Positions 24,518-32,479 of a stretch of DNA of 64,000 bases are shown piece after piece. Below the pieces are notes generated by a model that had not been told where the DNA came from, did no database searches, and saw only the letters and a list, made by a program, of their open reading frames with translations. The translations under genes were made by a program, and so were the position numbers. Every line of letters begins with the position of its first letter. Positions within the stretch are counted from its first letter, which is position 1. This DNA comes from Propionibacteriales bacterium (GTDB taxonomy: Bacteria; Actinomycetota; Actinomycetes; Propionibacteriales; Nocardioidaceae), in NCBI GenBank assembly GCA_026392465.1, contig JAPLCA010000005.1:62001-126000 (forward strand), read 5' to 3'.

Positions 24518-25513
24518 ATGCAAGACCTTGACCCAGAGCTCGACCGACAACTACGCCTCCTTCACTCACAAGGACTGGCTCACATCGATGTGGACCAGGT
24601 TGGCCAGATCCTCGAACTTCCGGTCGTCAAGGCACACCTGCAGGAGTCGAACGATTCAGATCCGCGCGCGGGTCTAATGGATGCCCTCGTCACCGCAGCC
24701 AATCGGCTGAGCCAGAAGGACCGCGACCTAGTCGTTCTGCTCTTTGGGATCGAGCATGCGTATGGGTGGGGCGTGCAGAAGCGCCACGTCGCAGTCGCTG
24801 CTGAGTCCGGGCTCTCCTGGAACGTCTTCCGGCATTCACCCTTCGAGGGATTGAGGAAGCGACTCGTGTCGGTTCTGGCGAGCGAGAAACCGACCTTCCG
24901 GAGGGCGGTCTCGCCTGGCGGTGCCGGATACCGCTTGGAAGTGCTCGAGCACGATTACGTCGTACCGACAGAGAGCGATCCGTCCATCGTGGTGATGGAG
25001 CGGCGGCGACTGGTTGCCGAAACCGATGGCCTTGAAGAGTGGCGCATCCCCATCTGGTACCACCTGAGCTCGCTCGACGGTGATCCAACGATCCGACTGA
25101 TTGGTTCGGGGAAGCTCGCGTTCGAGCCCGTGATCCTGCGCGGTCAGGAAGGCGCGGGATTCAAAGCCGATCTGTCAGTGAGGTTCCCGCGCCCGCTGTC
25201 CCATGGAGAGTCGTTCGAGTTCAAGCTCTACCGACGAATCCCCGTCAATCTGGAGGCCTACCGGAAGGCAATGGGACCGTTCTACACCGGCTTCGACCTT
25301 CTACCGCGGGCAGAGCGGCTCGATATTCGGGTTCAGTTTGACCCCGACCACCTACCGGAGCGACTGGAGCGACAGGACGGAGTGACGCCGTCGCAGCAGT
25401 TCGAATTTGGAGCTGTCGGCACGGAAGCTGTCGAACTCGGCACGCGAACAGAAGTTCGCTGTCATTGGAAGAACACCCAACCGAGGTACTGGTACGGGCT
25501 AATCTGGGAGTAG
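24518..25513 (+). CDS. Unknown 331-aa protein, candidate accessory/defence factor
   Basis: Residues 60-125 resemble a helical module frequent in uncharacterised actinobacterial proteins: RLSQKDRDLVVLLFGIE, then QKRHVAVAAESGLSWNVFRHSPFEGLRKRLVSVLA, similar to an HTH in which an R..AA..G.S...R...E pattern recurs. The C-terminal 200 residues look beta-rich, with a conserved-looking end QPRYWYGLIWE. No signal peptide, nuclease motif or membrane helix is visible. A TAAAAT -10 box and GGGGAG precede ATG 24518. GC and codon use are lower than in the chromosome. Its position beside an OLD-type nuclease in mobile-element cargo suggests a defence or sensing role, which is inference. Confidence 0.75.
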   Translation: MQDLDPELDRQLRLLHSQGLAHIDVDQVGQILELPVVKAHLQESNDSDPRAGLMDALVTAANRLSQKDRDLVVLLFGIEHAYGWGVQKRHVAVAAESGLSWNVFRHSPFEGLRKRLVSVLASEKPTFRRAVSPGGAGYRLEVLEHDYVVPTESDPSIVVMERRRLVAETDGLEEWRIPIWYHLSSLDGDPTIRLIGSGKLAFEPVILRGQEGAGFKADLSVRFPRPLSHGESFEFKLYRRIPVNLEAYRKAMGPFYTGFDLLPRAERLDIRVQFDPDHLPERLERQDGVTPSQQFEFGAVGTEAVELGTRTEVRCHWKNTQPRYWYGLIWE

Positions 25514-25538
25514 TCGTTCGTCGTCGAAGGAGCTACTC

Positions 25539-25634
25539 ATGGTCACTGCATGGATCCGGCAGCCGAAGCCCACGCCTGAAGGCGGAGGCTCGGGTGGACA
25601 GAGGCCGGGCGGTGGAGGCCGACCGAAGCGCTGA
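25539..25634 (+). CDS. Micro-ORF encoding a basic Gly-rich 31-aa peptide
   Basis: ATG 25539 has AAGGAG 8 nt upstream and opens 31 codons. The peptide starts MVTAWIRQPKPTPE, continues with a Gly-rich run and ends RPKR. It lies 25 bp after the 331-aa gene, and a 9-bp-stem hairpin closes the unit. The good spacing supports expression; the peptide is too short for a homology judgement. Confidence 0.45.
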   Translation: MVTAWIRQPKPTPEGGGSGGQRPGGGGRPKR

Positions 25635-25646
25635 ACTAGTCCTGCG

Positions 25647-25684
25647 ATCGGGAGCCCTCGCGGGAGACCGCGGGAGCTCCCGAT
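25647..25684 (+). terminator. Hairpin terminating the 331-aa gene unit
   Basis: Perfect 9-bp arms ATCGGGAGC / GCTCCCGAT enclose a GC-rich loop that can itself pair. It lies 13 bp beyond the micro-ORF stop. The remaining 150 bp to the next gene holds a TAGAAT -10-like box at 25804-25809. Confidence 0.6.
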
Positions 25685-25835
25685 TCTTGCGTCCGATCAG
25701 TGACACCTACCCCGGGTCGAAAGCGACCAACTTCGTTGGGGTCAACCTGTCAGCGGTGCACGCCATGATGATGCTTATGCTCGCAGCCAGTGCTCGAATT
25801 TGCTAGAATTGGAGCAGTAAATAGGAGAACAACGC

Positions 25836-27806
25836 ATGCGCTTGAAGTCGATCAAGGTCCAAAGGTTTCGTAACTTCGTCGAGGCTCAGACCGTCGATAT
25901 CGAGGATGACGTCACGTGTCTCGTCGGTAAGAACGAAAGCGGCAAGACGACCGTTCTGAAAGCGCTGCATCGCCTCAATCCAGCTAACGGCTCGGAGCGA
26001 TCGTTCGATCTGACTACCGAGTACCCCCGTTGGCGGCTTGCTCGTGATCGTCGCGCCGACGCAAATATCTCGAAGACCAAGCCTGTGGAGGCAGTCTTCG
26101 GCTTGACTGACAGCGACTTTGACGAGTTTGAGTCCAACTTCGGTATCCGTCCGCCGGCTTCGCTCGAAGTGCACGCCGCCCGCAACTACGACAACGGCAA
26201 GTTGATCTGGTTGTCGTGCTCGCGCACTGCAGTGATTCAGAAGGCCGCAGAGGACGTGGAGATCAGCGGAGAGGATCTCGAAGGCCTCGTGGCTGCTGGT
26301 TCCTACGCGGACGCCCGTTCGACCGCCAAGGAGACGGCCAAGCAGCTCAAGGAAGCTGGCGAGGCGCTGCGCTCCAAGGCTATGAGCGCCTTCGGCACGT
26401 CACTCAACAAGTACGCCTTCATCTATGACGGCGAGATGGAGCAAGAGCAGCGAGACCGGATGTGGAACTCCCTGCCCGAGTTCTTCTACTTCTCGAACTA
26501 CAACATTCTGCCGGGCGAGACGGATCTCAACGAGCTTCAGACGAAGATCGATGACGGCGAGGAACTTGACGATGGGGAGCGATCCGTGCTCGCGCTGTTG
26601 GCTCACGCTGGTGAGACTCCGCAGGATTTCATGGACGCTGACTATGACAGTCGCAAGGCTGAACTCCAGGCCGCCAGCGCCGACTTGAGTTCCCACGTGT
26701 TCGAGTACTGGAAGCAGAACCAGGACCTTGACGTCATCTTCGATACGGACAATGTGGTCGTCCGCGAGGTCAGTGGCAACGAGAAAACGCATCGAATCCT
26801 CAAGATCGAGCTTCGCGATGGGCGACACGGAAACGTCGAGACGAACTTCTCGACTCGATCCACTGGCTTCCAGTGGTTCTTCTCGTTCTTCGCAGCTTTC
26901 AGCGAGTACCAGAGTTCGGGCAACTCGATCATCGTCTTGCTCGACGAGCCGGGAACGAGTCTGCACGGCGACGCGCAGCGAGACTTCGTTCGCTTCATTT
27001 TCGAAGAGCTGGGCGCCTCCAAGCAGACGATCTACACGACTCATTCGCAGCACATGGTCGATCCGACCAAGTACGAAAAGCTTCGAGCCGTTCACGACCG
27101 GGCGACCCGTCAGGATCCTGATCAAGGCGTCAAAGTGACGCCAATTCAACTGAGTGCCGACCCCTCAACGATCTTGCCGGTGGAGTCCGCCCTCGGGTAC
27201 TCGGTGAGTCAGCACCTCTTCATTGGGTCAGGACAGCATCTCTTGGTCGAAGGCAGCAGTGACTTCGTCTACATTCAGCGCCTCACGGAGCACCTGCTGG
27301 TGAACCCGGAAGGTGACTGCAGCGGCCTGGATCCGCGCCTTGCGATCTTGCCCGTCGGTGGCATCGACAACATGCCTGCGTTCGTTGCGCTCCTCGGTCG
27401 CCGCCTCGCGGTTTCAGCGCTTGTGGACGGCGACCGCACGAATGCGAAGTTGCAGCGTGTGAAGAAGGCGGCTAACCACAACGGAGTCGACGAGAGCGTG
27501 ATCGTTGTCTGCTCGGACATCGACAAGATGCCCACCAATGCCGACATCGAGGATCTCTTCGACGTGGCTGACTATCTGAAGCTCTACAACTGGGCGTTCG
27601 ATAGCAATCTGAAGGCGGCTGATTTGCTTGAAACTGATGAGCCAATCGTCAAGAAGATCACGTCGATCCGTGGCGCCTTCGACCACGCGCTGCCTGCCCA
27701 CGCACTGACGACGCATCGTGAAGAATTCTTCTCGGGGATCAAACCCAAGTCAGTGAAGCAGTTCACCGCGTTAATCGAGAAGCTGAACGCTACGGTCAAA
27801 ATTTGA
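25836..27806 (+). CDS. OLD family ATPase/TOPRIM nuclease
   Basis: The 656-residue protein starts with an SMC/RecF-like ATPase: Walker A GKNESGKTT at residues 31-39, a long helical insertion, and Walker B/D-loop IIVLLDEPGTSLHG (Asp 370, Glu 371) with THSQHMV as the H-loop. A TOPRIM nuclease domain follows: Glu 472 in LLVEGSSDFVYI and the DxD pair Asp 531/Asp 533 in ALVDGDRTN. This is the architecture of phage P2 OLD and Gabija GajA. No UvrD-like helicase (GajB) lies next to it, so it fits the stand-alone class 1 OLD group. It probably gives phage exclusion. It has its own promoter region and GGAG. Confidence 0.88.
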   Translation: MRLKSIKVQRFRNFVEAQTVDIEDDVTCLVGKNESGKTTVLKALHRLNPANGSERSFDLTTEYPRWRLARDRRADANISKTKPVEAVFGLTDSDFDEFESNFGIRPPASLEVHAARNYDNGKLIWLSCSRTAVIQKAAEDVEISGEDLEGLVAAGSYADARSTAKETAKQLKEAGEALRSKAMSAFGTSLNKYAFIYDGEMEQEQRDRMWNSLPEFFYFSNYNILPGETDLNELQTKIDDGEELDDGERSVLALLAHAGETPQDFMDADYDSRKAELQAASADLSSHVFEYWKQNQDLDVIFDTDNVVVREVSGNEKTHRILKIELRDGRHGNVETNFSTRSTGFQWFFSFFAAFSEYQSSGNSIIVLLDEPGTSLHGDAQRDFVRFIFEELGASKQTIYTTHSQHMVDPTKYEKLRAVHDRATRQDPDQGVKVTPIQLSADPSTILPVESALGYSVSQHLFIGSGQHLLVEGSSDFVYIQRLTEHLLVNPEGDCSGLDPRLAILPVGGIDNMPAFVALLGRRLAVSALVDGDRTNAKLQRVKKAANHNGVDESVIVVCSDIDKMPTNADIEDLFDVADYLKLYNWAFDSNLKAADLLETDEPIVKKITSIRGAFDHALPAHALTTHREEFFSGIKPKSVKQFTALIEKLNATVKI

Positions 27807-27852
27807 GGGATATAACGTAGTCGGTTATGAAGTGGGCCAAGGATCGCTGCGT

Positions 27853-27868
27853 ACGCCCGGACGGGCGT
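27853..27868 (+). terminator. Hairpin after the OLD nuclease gene
   Basis: Perfect 7-bp arms ACGCCCG / CGGGCGT with a 2-nt loop lie 46 bp past the stop codon. The rest of the 325-bp gap to the CDF gene holds no supportable gene; its right end contains the minus-strand terminator at 28068-28109. Confidence 0.45.
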
Positions 27869-28067
27869 GGGAATCACAGCCAGACAGATGGTGCAATCAA
27901 GCATTCTAAGACTAATTGGCTCTGATCGCTGCGCGATGCTCGGTGGATCCGCGCGTTGAGGTCGAGCTACCTCCGTCTATCGCAGTCGGATGAATCCATT
28001 CAGGCGTCCATCAGTGTGCACGTACTCGAGGTCATTCACGGGTACCTTTCTTTGCGCAATGAAATAG

Positions 28068-28109
28068 AGCCCGACCCGGGAGGAGCAAGCTCTACTCCCG
28101 GATCGGGCT
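28068..28109 (-). terminator. Intrinsic terminator of the ArsR-CDF operon
   Basis: AGCCCGA and CCGGGAG arms pair across the 12-nt loop with CTCCCGG and TCGGGCT. Read on the minus strand, the stem is followed by a T-rich CTATTTCATT tail. Confidence 0.75.
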
Positions 28110-28131
28110 GACGTGTGCGGACTGGGTCGGG

Positions 28132-28779
28132 TTAGTCGTCGTCTTCGACGAGTTCGCCTTCCCACGCTTCGCGCCCTTCGTGGATGGCAAAAGCTGCGAT
28201 GACGAACCCGGCCACTGGATCGATCCATGCTGCGCCCGTCCATGCGTAGAGCAGCAAGCCGATCAAAGTGGACACGCTCAACAGCACACAGATCCGAGTC
28301 TCTGCCGCATCGGCCAGGATCAGCGGATCATTGTTGAGCTGGATGCCGACGCGCTTCTTCGCGTAGGCGAGGACCGGCATGATTACGATGGACGCGATCA
28401 ACAGGACGATGCCGACAACTGAGTTGTCTGGCGTCTCGCCGCTGATCAAATTGCGTGTTCCCTCGAAGATGACGTATGCCGCCAGCAAGAAGAATGTGCC
28501 AGCAACCATCTTCAACGCTCGACGCTCCCGGTCTTCGTCTGCTTCGCCGGATCGCAGTCGTGCTGCCAGACGAAGGCCAACCAGCACGGCGGCGATGGAC
28601 TCGATGCCCGAGTCGAATCCGAAGCCAACTAAGGAAACGAGTCCGGCGAGGATACCTGCCGCGATCGCCACTGCTCCTTCGATGACGTTGTAGCCGACAG
28701 TAAACTGGGCGAGCCTCAGTCCTCGCTTGGTGAGGTGTTGGTCTCGGGCAGACAGCTGCCCTTTGGTGACGTCTGTCAT
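28132..28779 (-). CDS. Cation diffusion facilitator-like efflux protein
   Basis: The 215-residue membrane protein has about six helices and the CDF signature near the start: GYNVIEGAVAIAAG, then GFGFDSGIESIAAVLVGLRL. A second conserved segment lies near the end (DPVAGFVIAAFAIHEGREAW). Asp residues in FDSGIES and WIDPVAG are the expected metal ligands. There is no cytoplasmic C-terminal domain, making it a short CDF. The gene overlaps the upstream CmtR-like regulator by 4 bp, so Cd, Pb or Zn is a likely substrate. ATG 28779 follows AAGGAAG. Confidence 0.88.
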   Translation of the reverse strand: MTDVTKGQLSARDQHLTKRGLRLAQFTVGYNVIEGAVAIAAGILAGLVSLVGFGFDSGIESIAAVLVGLRLAARLRSGEADEDRERRALKMVAGTFFLLAAYVIFEGTRNLISGETPDNSVVGIVLLIASIVIMPVLAYAKKRVGIQLNNDPLILADAAETRICVLLSVSTLIGLLLYAWTGAAWIDPVAGFVIAAFAIHEGREAWEGELVEDDD

Positions 28780-29129
28780 GACTGATCTTCCTTTCCATAT
28801 CGGGGGCATAGCGCCACCTGGTGGTCGGTAGCTGCCAGAAGCTCTTCGGCCGAGCCGAGGAGCTCAATGAGCTCTGGTCGGCTGAGCGTGTAGAACATTT
28901 GGCGCCCCTCGGGACGGCCAGTGATCAGCCCGCAATCCCGCAGGCAGGCCACATGCGTGGAGACTGTTGACTGAGCCAGTTGCAGCTCAGCGGTCAGGTC
29001 CACAATGCGCGCTTCGCTACCTGTCAGACGCTGCAGGAGTCGAAGACGGATGGGATCAGAGAGTGATCGAAACAGAGCTACTGCCGGGGCAAGGTCGCTA
29101 GTTTCGGTCAGATCTGATGTCATAGCCAT
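28776..29129 (-). CDS. ArsR/SmtB family metalloregulator (CmtR-like)
   Basis: The 117-residue protein has an ArsR winged helix (LFRSLSDPIRLRLLQRL; ELQLAQSTVSTHVACLRDCGLI; GRQMFYTL). The recognition region contains CLRDC, equivalent to the Cys57/Cys61 pair of Mycobacterium tuberculosis CmtR, and a third Cys (VALCPRYG) near the C-terminus. CmtR uses exactly three such Cys to sense Cd(II)/Pb(II), so this should repress the efflux gene with which it overlaps by 4 bp. ATG 29129 lies 6 nt after a perfect TATAAT, implying a leaderless mRNA. Confidence 0.87.
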   Translation of the reverse strand: MAMTSDLTETSDLAPAVALFRSLSDPIRLRLLQRLTGSEARIVDLTAELQLAQSTVSTHVACLRDCGLITGRPEGRQMFYTLSRPELIELLGSAEELLAATDHQVALCPRYGKEDQS

Positions 29130-29142
29130 ATCCCGATTATAT
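29128..29142 (-). promoter_or_regulatory. Leaderless promoter/operator of the cmtR-like gene
   Basis: TATAAT (29136-29141, minus strand) is followed after 6 nt by the ATG, so transcription should start at the start codon. ATAT arms at 29128-29131 and 29139-29142, with 7 bp between, frame the site symmetrically and may be the regulator's own binding site. Confidence 0.55.
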
Positions 29143-29217
29143 CTAATCCTGGCGATCTTGGCCATGGAGGCGGTGAAGCCATCTACGTCAGCCGTCGGCC
29201 TTGTTGTCGGATCGCAG

Positions 29218-29424
29218 CACGATCTCGTCGTCATCGACGTAGAGGTGCTCGAACATGGCTTGGTTGAGTTCGCGTCGTGCGCGCTTGTCCGCCTGCTCGT
29301 AGTGCTTCTGACCACTGGTCAGGAGTTCGAGACACAGCTCAAGAGAACGAGTGATGACACCTTCGTCGAACTTGTGCTTCGAGGACTCGGCCTCGATGGC
29401 ACCGCGGCGCACCGCCAGTCGACT
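29218..29424 (-). pseudogene. Recombinase C-terminal fragment; 207-bp direct repeat, right copy
   Basis: This is the second copy of the recombinase 3' coding segment at 14732-14938, same orientation, with a single substitution at 29282. It still reads RLAVRRGAIEAES ... LYVDDDEIV in frame, but both ends are cut: unrelated bases follow on the C-terminal side and the copper promoter starts 12 bp beyond the other end. It is dead as a gene. Its near identity to the left copy means it arose recently, or that the copies are kept alike by recombination. Confidence 0.9.
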
Positions 29425-29435
29425 GGCTCGCGCAC

Positions 29436-29485
29436 TTGATACCCCTACGGGGTACGGGTATATTAAAAATACCCCCAGGGGGTAT
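29436..29485 (+). promoter_or_regulatory. Copper-operon promoter with two CsoR-type operators
   Basis: TTGATA (29436-29441), a 17-bp spacer and TATATT (29459-29464) form a strong promoter. The palindrome TACCCC-TAC-GGGGTA (29440-29454) fills the spacer. A 17-bp palindrome ATACCCCC-A-GGGGGTAT (29469-29485) covers the expected start site. GTACCCC/GGGGTAT-type inverted repeats are the known targets of CsoR repressors, and a CsoR gene lies in the operon. Confidence 0.85.
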
Positions 29486-29507
29486 CACGTAAGCGGAGGA
29501 TCTAGCT

Positions 29508-31622
29508 ATGCAGCATCACGACCATCACCATCACGAGACACACGACCCGAGCGCTGGGCAACATGCCCACGAAGATGACCACAGTCACCACGGACATGGT
29601 GGGCACGAGGGACACGTCGCGGTGTTCCGTCGCCTCTTCTGGTGGTCGCTGTTGCTCGCAGTTCCGACCGTCCTGTTCTCTTCGATGTTTGCGGACCTGG
29701 TCGGCTACTCGCTTCCGGATATCCCGGGTCTGGAGTGGATCTCGCCGATCCTCGGAACGGCGCTCTACGCGTGGGCAGGCCGACCGTTCTTGATTGGCGG
29801 ATGGCAAGAAGCGAAGAGCCGCCAACCCGGCATGATGTTGCTGATTGCCCTCGCGCTCACGGTTGCCTTCGTGGCTTCCTGGGGATCGACCCTGGGTCTC
29901 CTACCGCACCACCTGGACTTCTGGTGGGAGCTCGCGCTCCTGGTCTCGATCATGCTTCTCGGGCACTGGATTGAGATGCGTTCGCTGGCCCAGACGAGCT
30001 CAGCGCTCGACTCGCTGGCGGCACTTCTCCCGGATGAAGCGGAACGTGTTGAGAAGGACGGATCGGTCTCAGTTGTCGCGCCCAGTTCTCTAGCAGTAGG
30101 CGACGTTGTGATTGTCCGACCGGGCGGCCGCGTGTCGGCTGACGGCAGGATCGTCGACGGCTCCGCTTCGATGGACGAGTCGATGATCACGGGCGAGTCT
30201 CGACCCGTTCGCCGGGAGGTTGGCGAGCAGGTCGTTGCCGGCACTGTTGCAACCGACTCGGGACTGCGTCTCGAAGTGACGGCGACCGGTGACGAAACCA
30301 CGCTCGCGGGAATTCAGAAGTTGGTGGCTGACGCGCAGGCATCTGCGTCGCGGACGCAGCGACTCGCTGACCGAGCCGCTGGTTGGCTGTTCTGGTACGC
30401 CCTCGGTGCAGCCATCATCACGGCAGCGGTCTGGTCGATCTTCGGCCTGCCCGAAGACGCCGTCATACGCACCATCACGGTGTTGGTCATCGCGTGTCCG
30501 CACGCACTCGGATTGGCGATTCCGCTGGTCATCTCCATCTCGACGGAGCGAGCCGCCCGCGCGGGAGTCCTCGTGAAGGACCGCGTGGCCATGGAGCAGA
30601 TGCGACGGGTCGACACGGTGCTCTTCGACAAGACAGGCACTCTCACGAAGGGTAAGCCGACGGTGACTGCCATCGAGCCTGCACCGTCCACCGGCATCGC
30701 CATCGATGAGGTGCTTGCGCTCGCGGCGGCAGCCGAAACAGATTCTGAGCATCCGCTGGCTCGCGCCATCGTGCGTTCCGCCAAGGAGCGCGGCGTGGCG
30801 GTGCCTGCGGCCACGGACTTCTCTTCTCATCCTGCGGTTGGTGTGAGTGCGCTCATCGGCGGGCGCCGTGTGCAGGTCGGCGGGCCAGCGCTTCTCCAAC
30901 AAGCCGGTGGCAGCGAGCTCGAGGTCGCGGACGAATGGCGGCGGAATGGATCGATCATCTTGCACGTGCTCCGCGACGGTGAGGTCATTGGCGCTCTTAG
31001 CCTGGCTGACGAGATCCGTGCCGAATCGCGGATTGCCATCGATCAGCTCCACGAGCGTGGTGTTCAGGTCGTCATGATCACCGGAGATGCCGAAGCTGTA
31101 GCGCACTCTGTAGGAACCGCTCTGGGCATTGACCGTGTCTTTGCCGGTGTACGGCCGGAGGACAAGGCCAGCAAGGTCGCGGAACTGCAGGAGGAGGGTC
31201 GGCTCGTCGCCATGGTTGGCGACGGTGTCAACGACGCTCCCGCGTTGGCTCAGGCGAATGTCGGGGTTGCCATCGGCGCAGGCACCGACGTCGCGATTGC
31301 CTCTGCCGGGATCATCCTTGCCTCGGACGACCCTCGCTCGGTGCTCTCGATCATCGACCTGTCCCGTGCGACCTACCGAAAGAGCATGCAGAACCTGGCG
31401 TGGGGCGCTGGCTACAACTTGGCAGCCGTTCCCCTGGCCGCTGGTGTCCTTGCTCCGATTGGTTTCATCCTCCCGATGTCGGTGGGAGCGATCCTGATGT
31501 CGGCTTCGACCATCGTGGTGGCGCTCAACGCGCAGCTGCTGCGCCGGCTCGATCTGCGCCCAAAGGAGATTAGTCAGGAAGACCGGGCGCACACCGATGA
31601 TCGAGAAAGGAAGTCGGTATGA
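29508..31622 (+). CDS. copB: Copper-translocating P1B-type ATPase (CopB type)
   Basis: The 704-residue ATPase begins with a His-rich metal-binding leader (MQHHDHHHHETHDPSAGQHA) instead of a CxxC domain. It has about eight membrane helices, the actuator TGES, a CPH metal-transport motif near residue 330 (VIACPHALGLAIP), the phosphorylation motif DKTGTLTKG (Asp 374), and GDGVNDAPAL. CPH with a His-rich N-terminus defines the CopB group, usually exporting copper. It is the first gene behind the CsoR-type operators, with GCGGAGG before the ATG, and overlaps the CsoR gene by 4 bp. Confidence 0.94.
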   Translation: MQHHDHHHHETHDPSAGQHAHEDDHSHHGHGGHEGHVAVFRRLFWWSLLLAVPTVLFSSMFADLVGYSLPDIPGLEWISPILGTALYAWAGRPFLIGGWQEAKSRQPGMMLLIALALTVAFVASWGSTLGLLPHHLDFWWELALLVSIMLLGHWIEMRSLAQTSSALDSLAALLPDEAERVEKDGSVSVVAPSSLAVGDVVIVRPGGRVSADGRIVDGSASMDESMITGESRPVRREVGEQVVAGTVATDSGLRLEVTATGDETTLAGIQKLVADAQASASRTQRLADRAAGWLFWYALGAAIITAAVWSIFGLPEDAVIRTITVLVIACPHALGLAIPLVISISTERAARAGVLVKDRVAMEQMRRVDTVLFDKTGTLTKGKPTVTAIEPAPSTGIAIDEVLALAAAAETDSEHPLARAIVRSAKERGVAVPAATDFSSHPAVGVSALIGGRRVQVGGPALLQQAGGSELEVADEWRRNGSIILHVLRDGEVIGALSLADEIRAESRIAIDQLHERGVQVVMITGDAEAVAHSVGTALGIDRVFAGVRPEDKASKVAELQEEGRLVAMVGDGVNDAPALAQANVGVAIGAGTDVAIASAGIILASDDPRSVLSIIDLSRATYRKSMQNLAWGAGYNLAAVPLAAGVLAPIGFILPMSVGAILMSASTIVVALNAQLLRRLDLRPKEISQEDRAHTDDRERKSV

Positions 31623-31945
31623 CCGTGAACGATCACGCTCAGGATGGAGCGCCCGACTCTGCTCCGGGGTATCTCCATCGGAAAGACAGCCATCTGCGCC
31701 GACTCCGCAGGATCGAAGGCCAGGTGAAGGGCATCAGCCGGATGGTGGACGAAGACACCTACTGCGTCGACGTACTCACTCAAGTGTCTGCCGCGACCAA
31801 AGCGTTGCAAGCCGTTGCGCTGGAGCTACTCGACGAGCACATGGCGCACTGCGTCGCTGATGCAGCACGTGGTGGCGGCGCCGACATGAAGGCGAAGCTC
31901 AAGGAAGTCAACGACGCCATGGCCCGCCTCCTGCGGTCCGCTTGA
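31619..31945 (+). CDS. csoR: CsoR family copper-sensing repressor
   Basis: The 108-residue protein is a DUF156/CsoR member: HLRRLRRIEGQVKGISRMVDED, then the Cu(I) ligands Cys in TYCVDVLTQ, and His and Cys in the LLDEHMAHCVAD helix (C-H-C set). The C-terminal helix KLKEVNDAMARLLRS completes the four-helix fold. Apo-CsoR would bind the palindromes at 29440-29485; Cu(I) would release it. It is translationally coupled to the ATPase. Confidence 0.92.
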   Translation: MTVNDHAQDGAPDSAPGYLHRKDSHLRRLRRIEGQVKGISRMVDEDTYCVDVLTQVSAATKALQAVALELLDEHMAHCVADAARGGGADMKAKLKEVNDAMARLLRSA

Positions 31946-31995
31946 GCGACAGCCCCGACAACCAGACTCGAATCAATCAACGAAGGTGGAATCTG

Positions 31996-32268
31996 ATGTG
32001 CACATCATGCAACTGCGGTGACTCAAAGAGTGACGTCGTTCTCGGCGTCGAGTCTCTGACGACCCGCGCGCCGGAGGTCTTCGAGGTCGAAGGCATGACC
32101 TGCGGCCACTGCGTGGGCTCGGTGAGTGACAGCGTCGGACAGGTGGACGGGGTCCGAAAGGTCTCGGTTGATCTTGCGACCGGTCGCCTCGAGGTGCAGT
32201 CCGATCGGGGCGTTTCGAGGGAGAGCATCGATTCAGCGGTCCGGGCTGCGGGCTACACGCTGCGATAA
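31996..32268 (+). CDS. copZ: Heavy-metal-associated domain copper chaperone (CopZ-like)
   Basis: The 90-residue protein has an N-terminal CTSCNC metal-binding extension and then a ferredoxin-like HMA domain with GMTCGHCVGSV and the family's end pattern AVRAAGYTLR. It should carry Cu(I) to the ATPase or to CsoR. ATG 31996 has AAGGTGG; an upstream TTG (31942) in the same frame would add 18 residues but has no supporting ribosome-binding site. Confidence 0.88.
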   Translation: MCTSCNCGDSKSDVVLGVESLTTRAPEVFEVEGMTCGHCVGSVSDSVGQVDGVRKVSVDLATGRLEVQSDRGVSRESIDSAVRAAGYTLR

Positions 32269-32479
32269 CTGGCTGACCGCCTAGAAATTGCCAGGCTGAA
32301 GACCCGATAGATCAGCGGCAGAATGAGTTTTCAATCCGAACTCGAAATCATGAGATAATAGAAGTAGTGAATTCTCGTTTCGAAAGACCACCGATACTGG
32401 TGCCAAGGAACTCGTGTGGCGTGCCCATCGTTGTCATGAAGGCACACCAGTCTGGCCGCGAGATCGGAGGAGCGTCGTC

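Noticed and set aside
24518..27806. Gabija system
   Set aside because: A GajA-like OLD protein is present, but there is no UvrD-like GajB helicase beside it. The upstream 331-aa protein has no helicase motifs.
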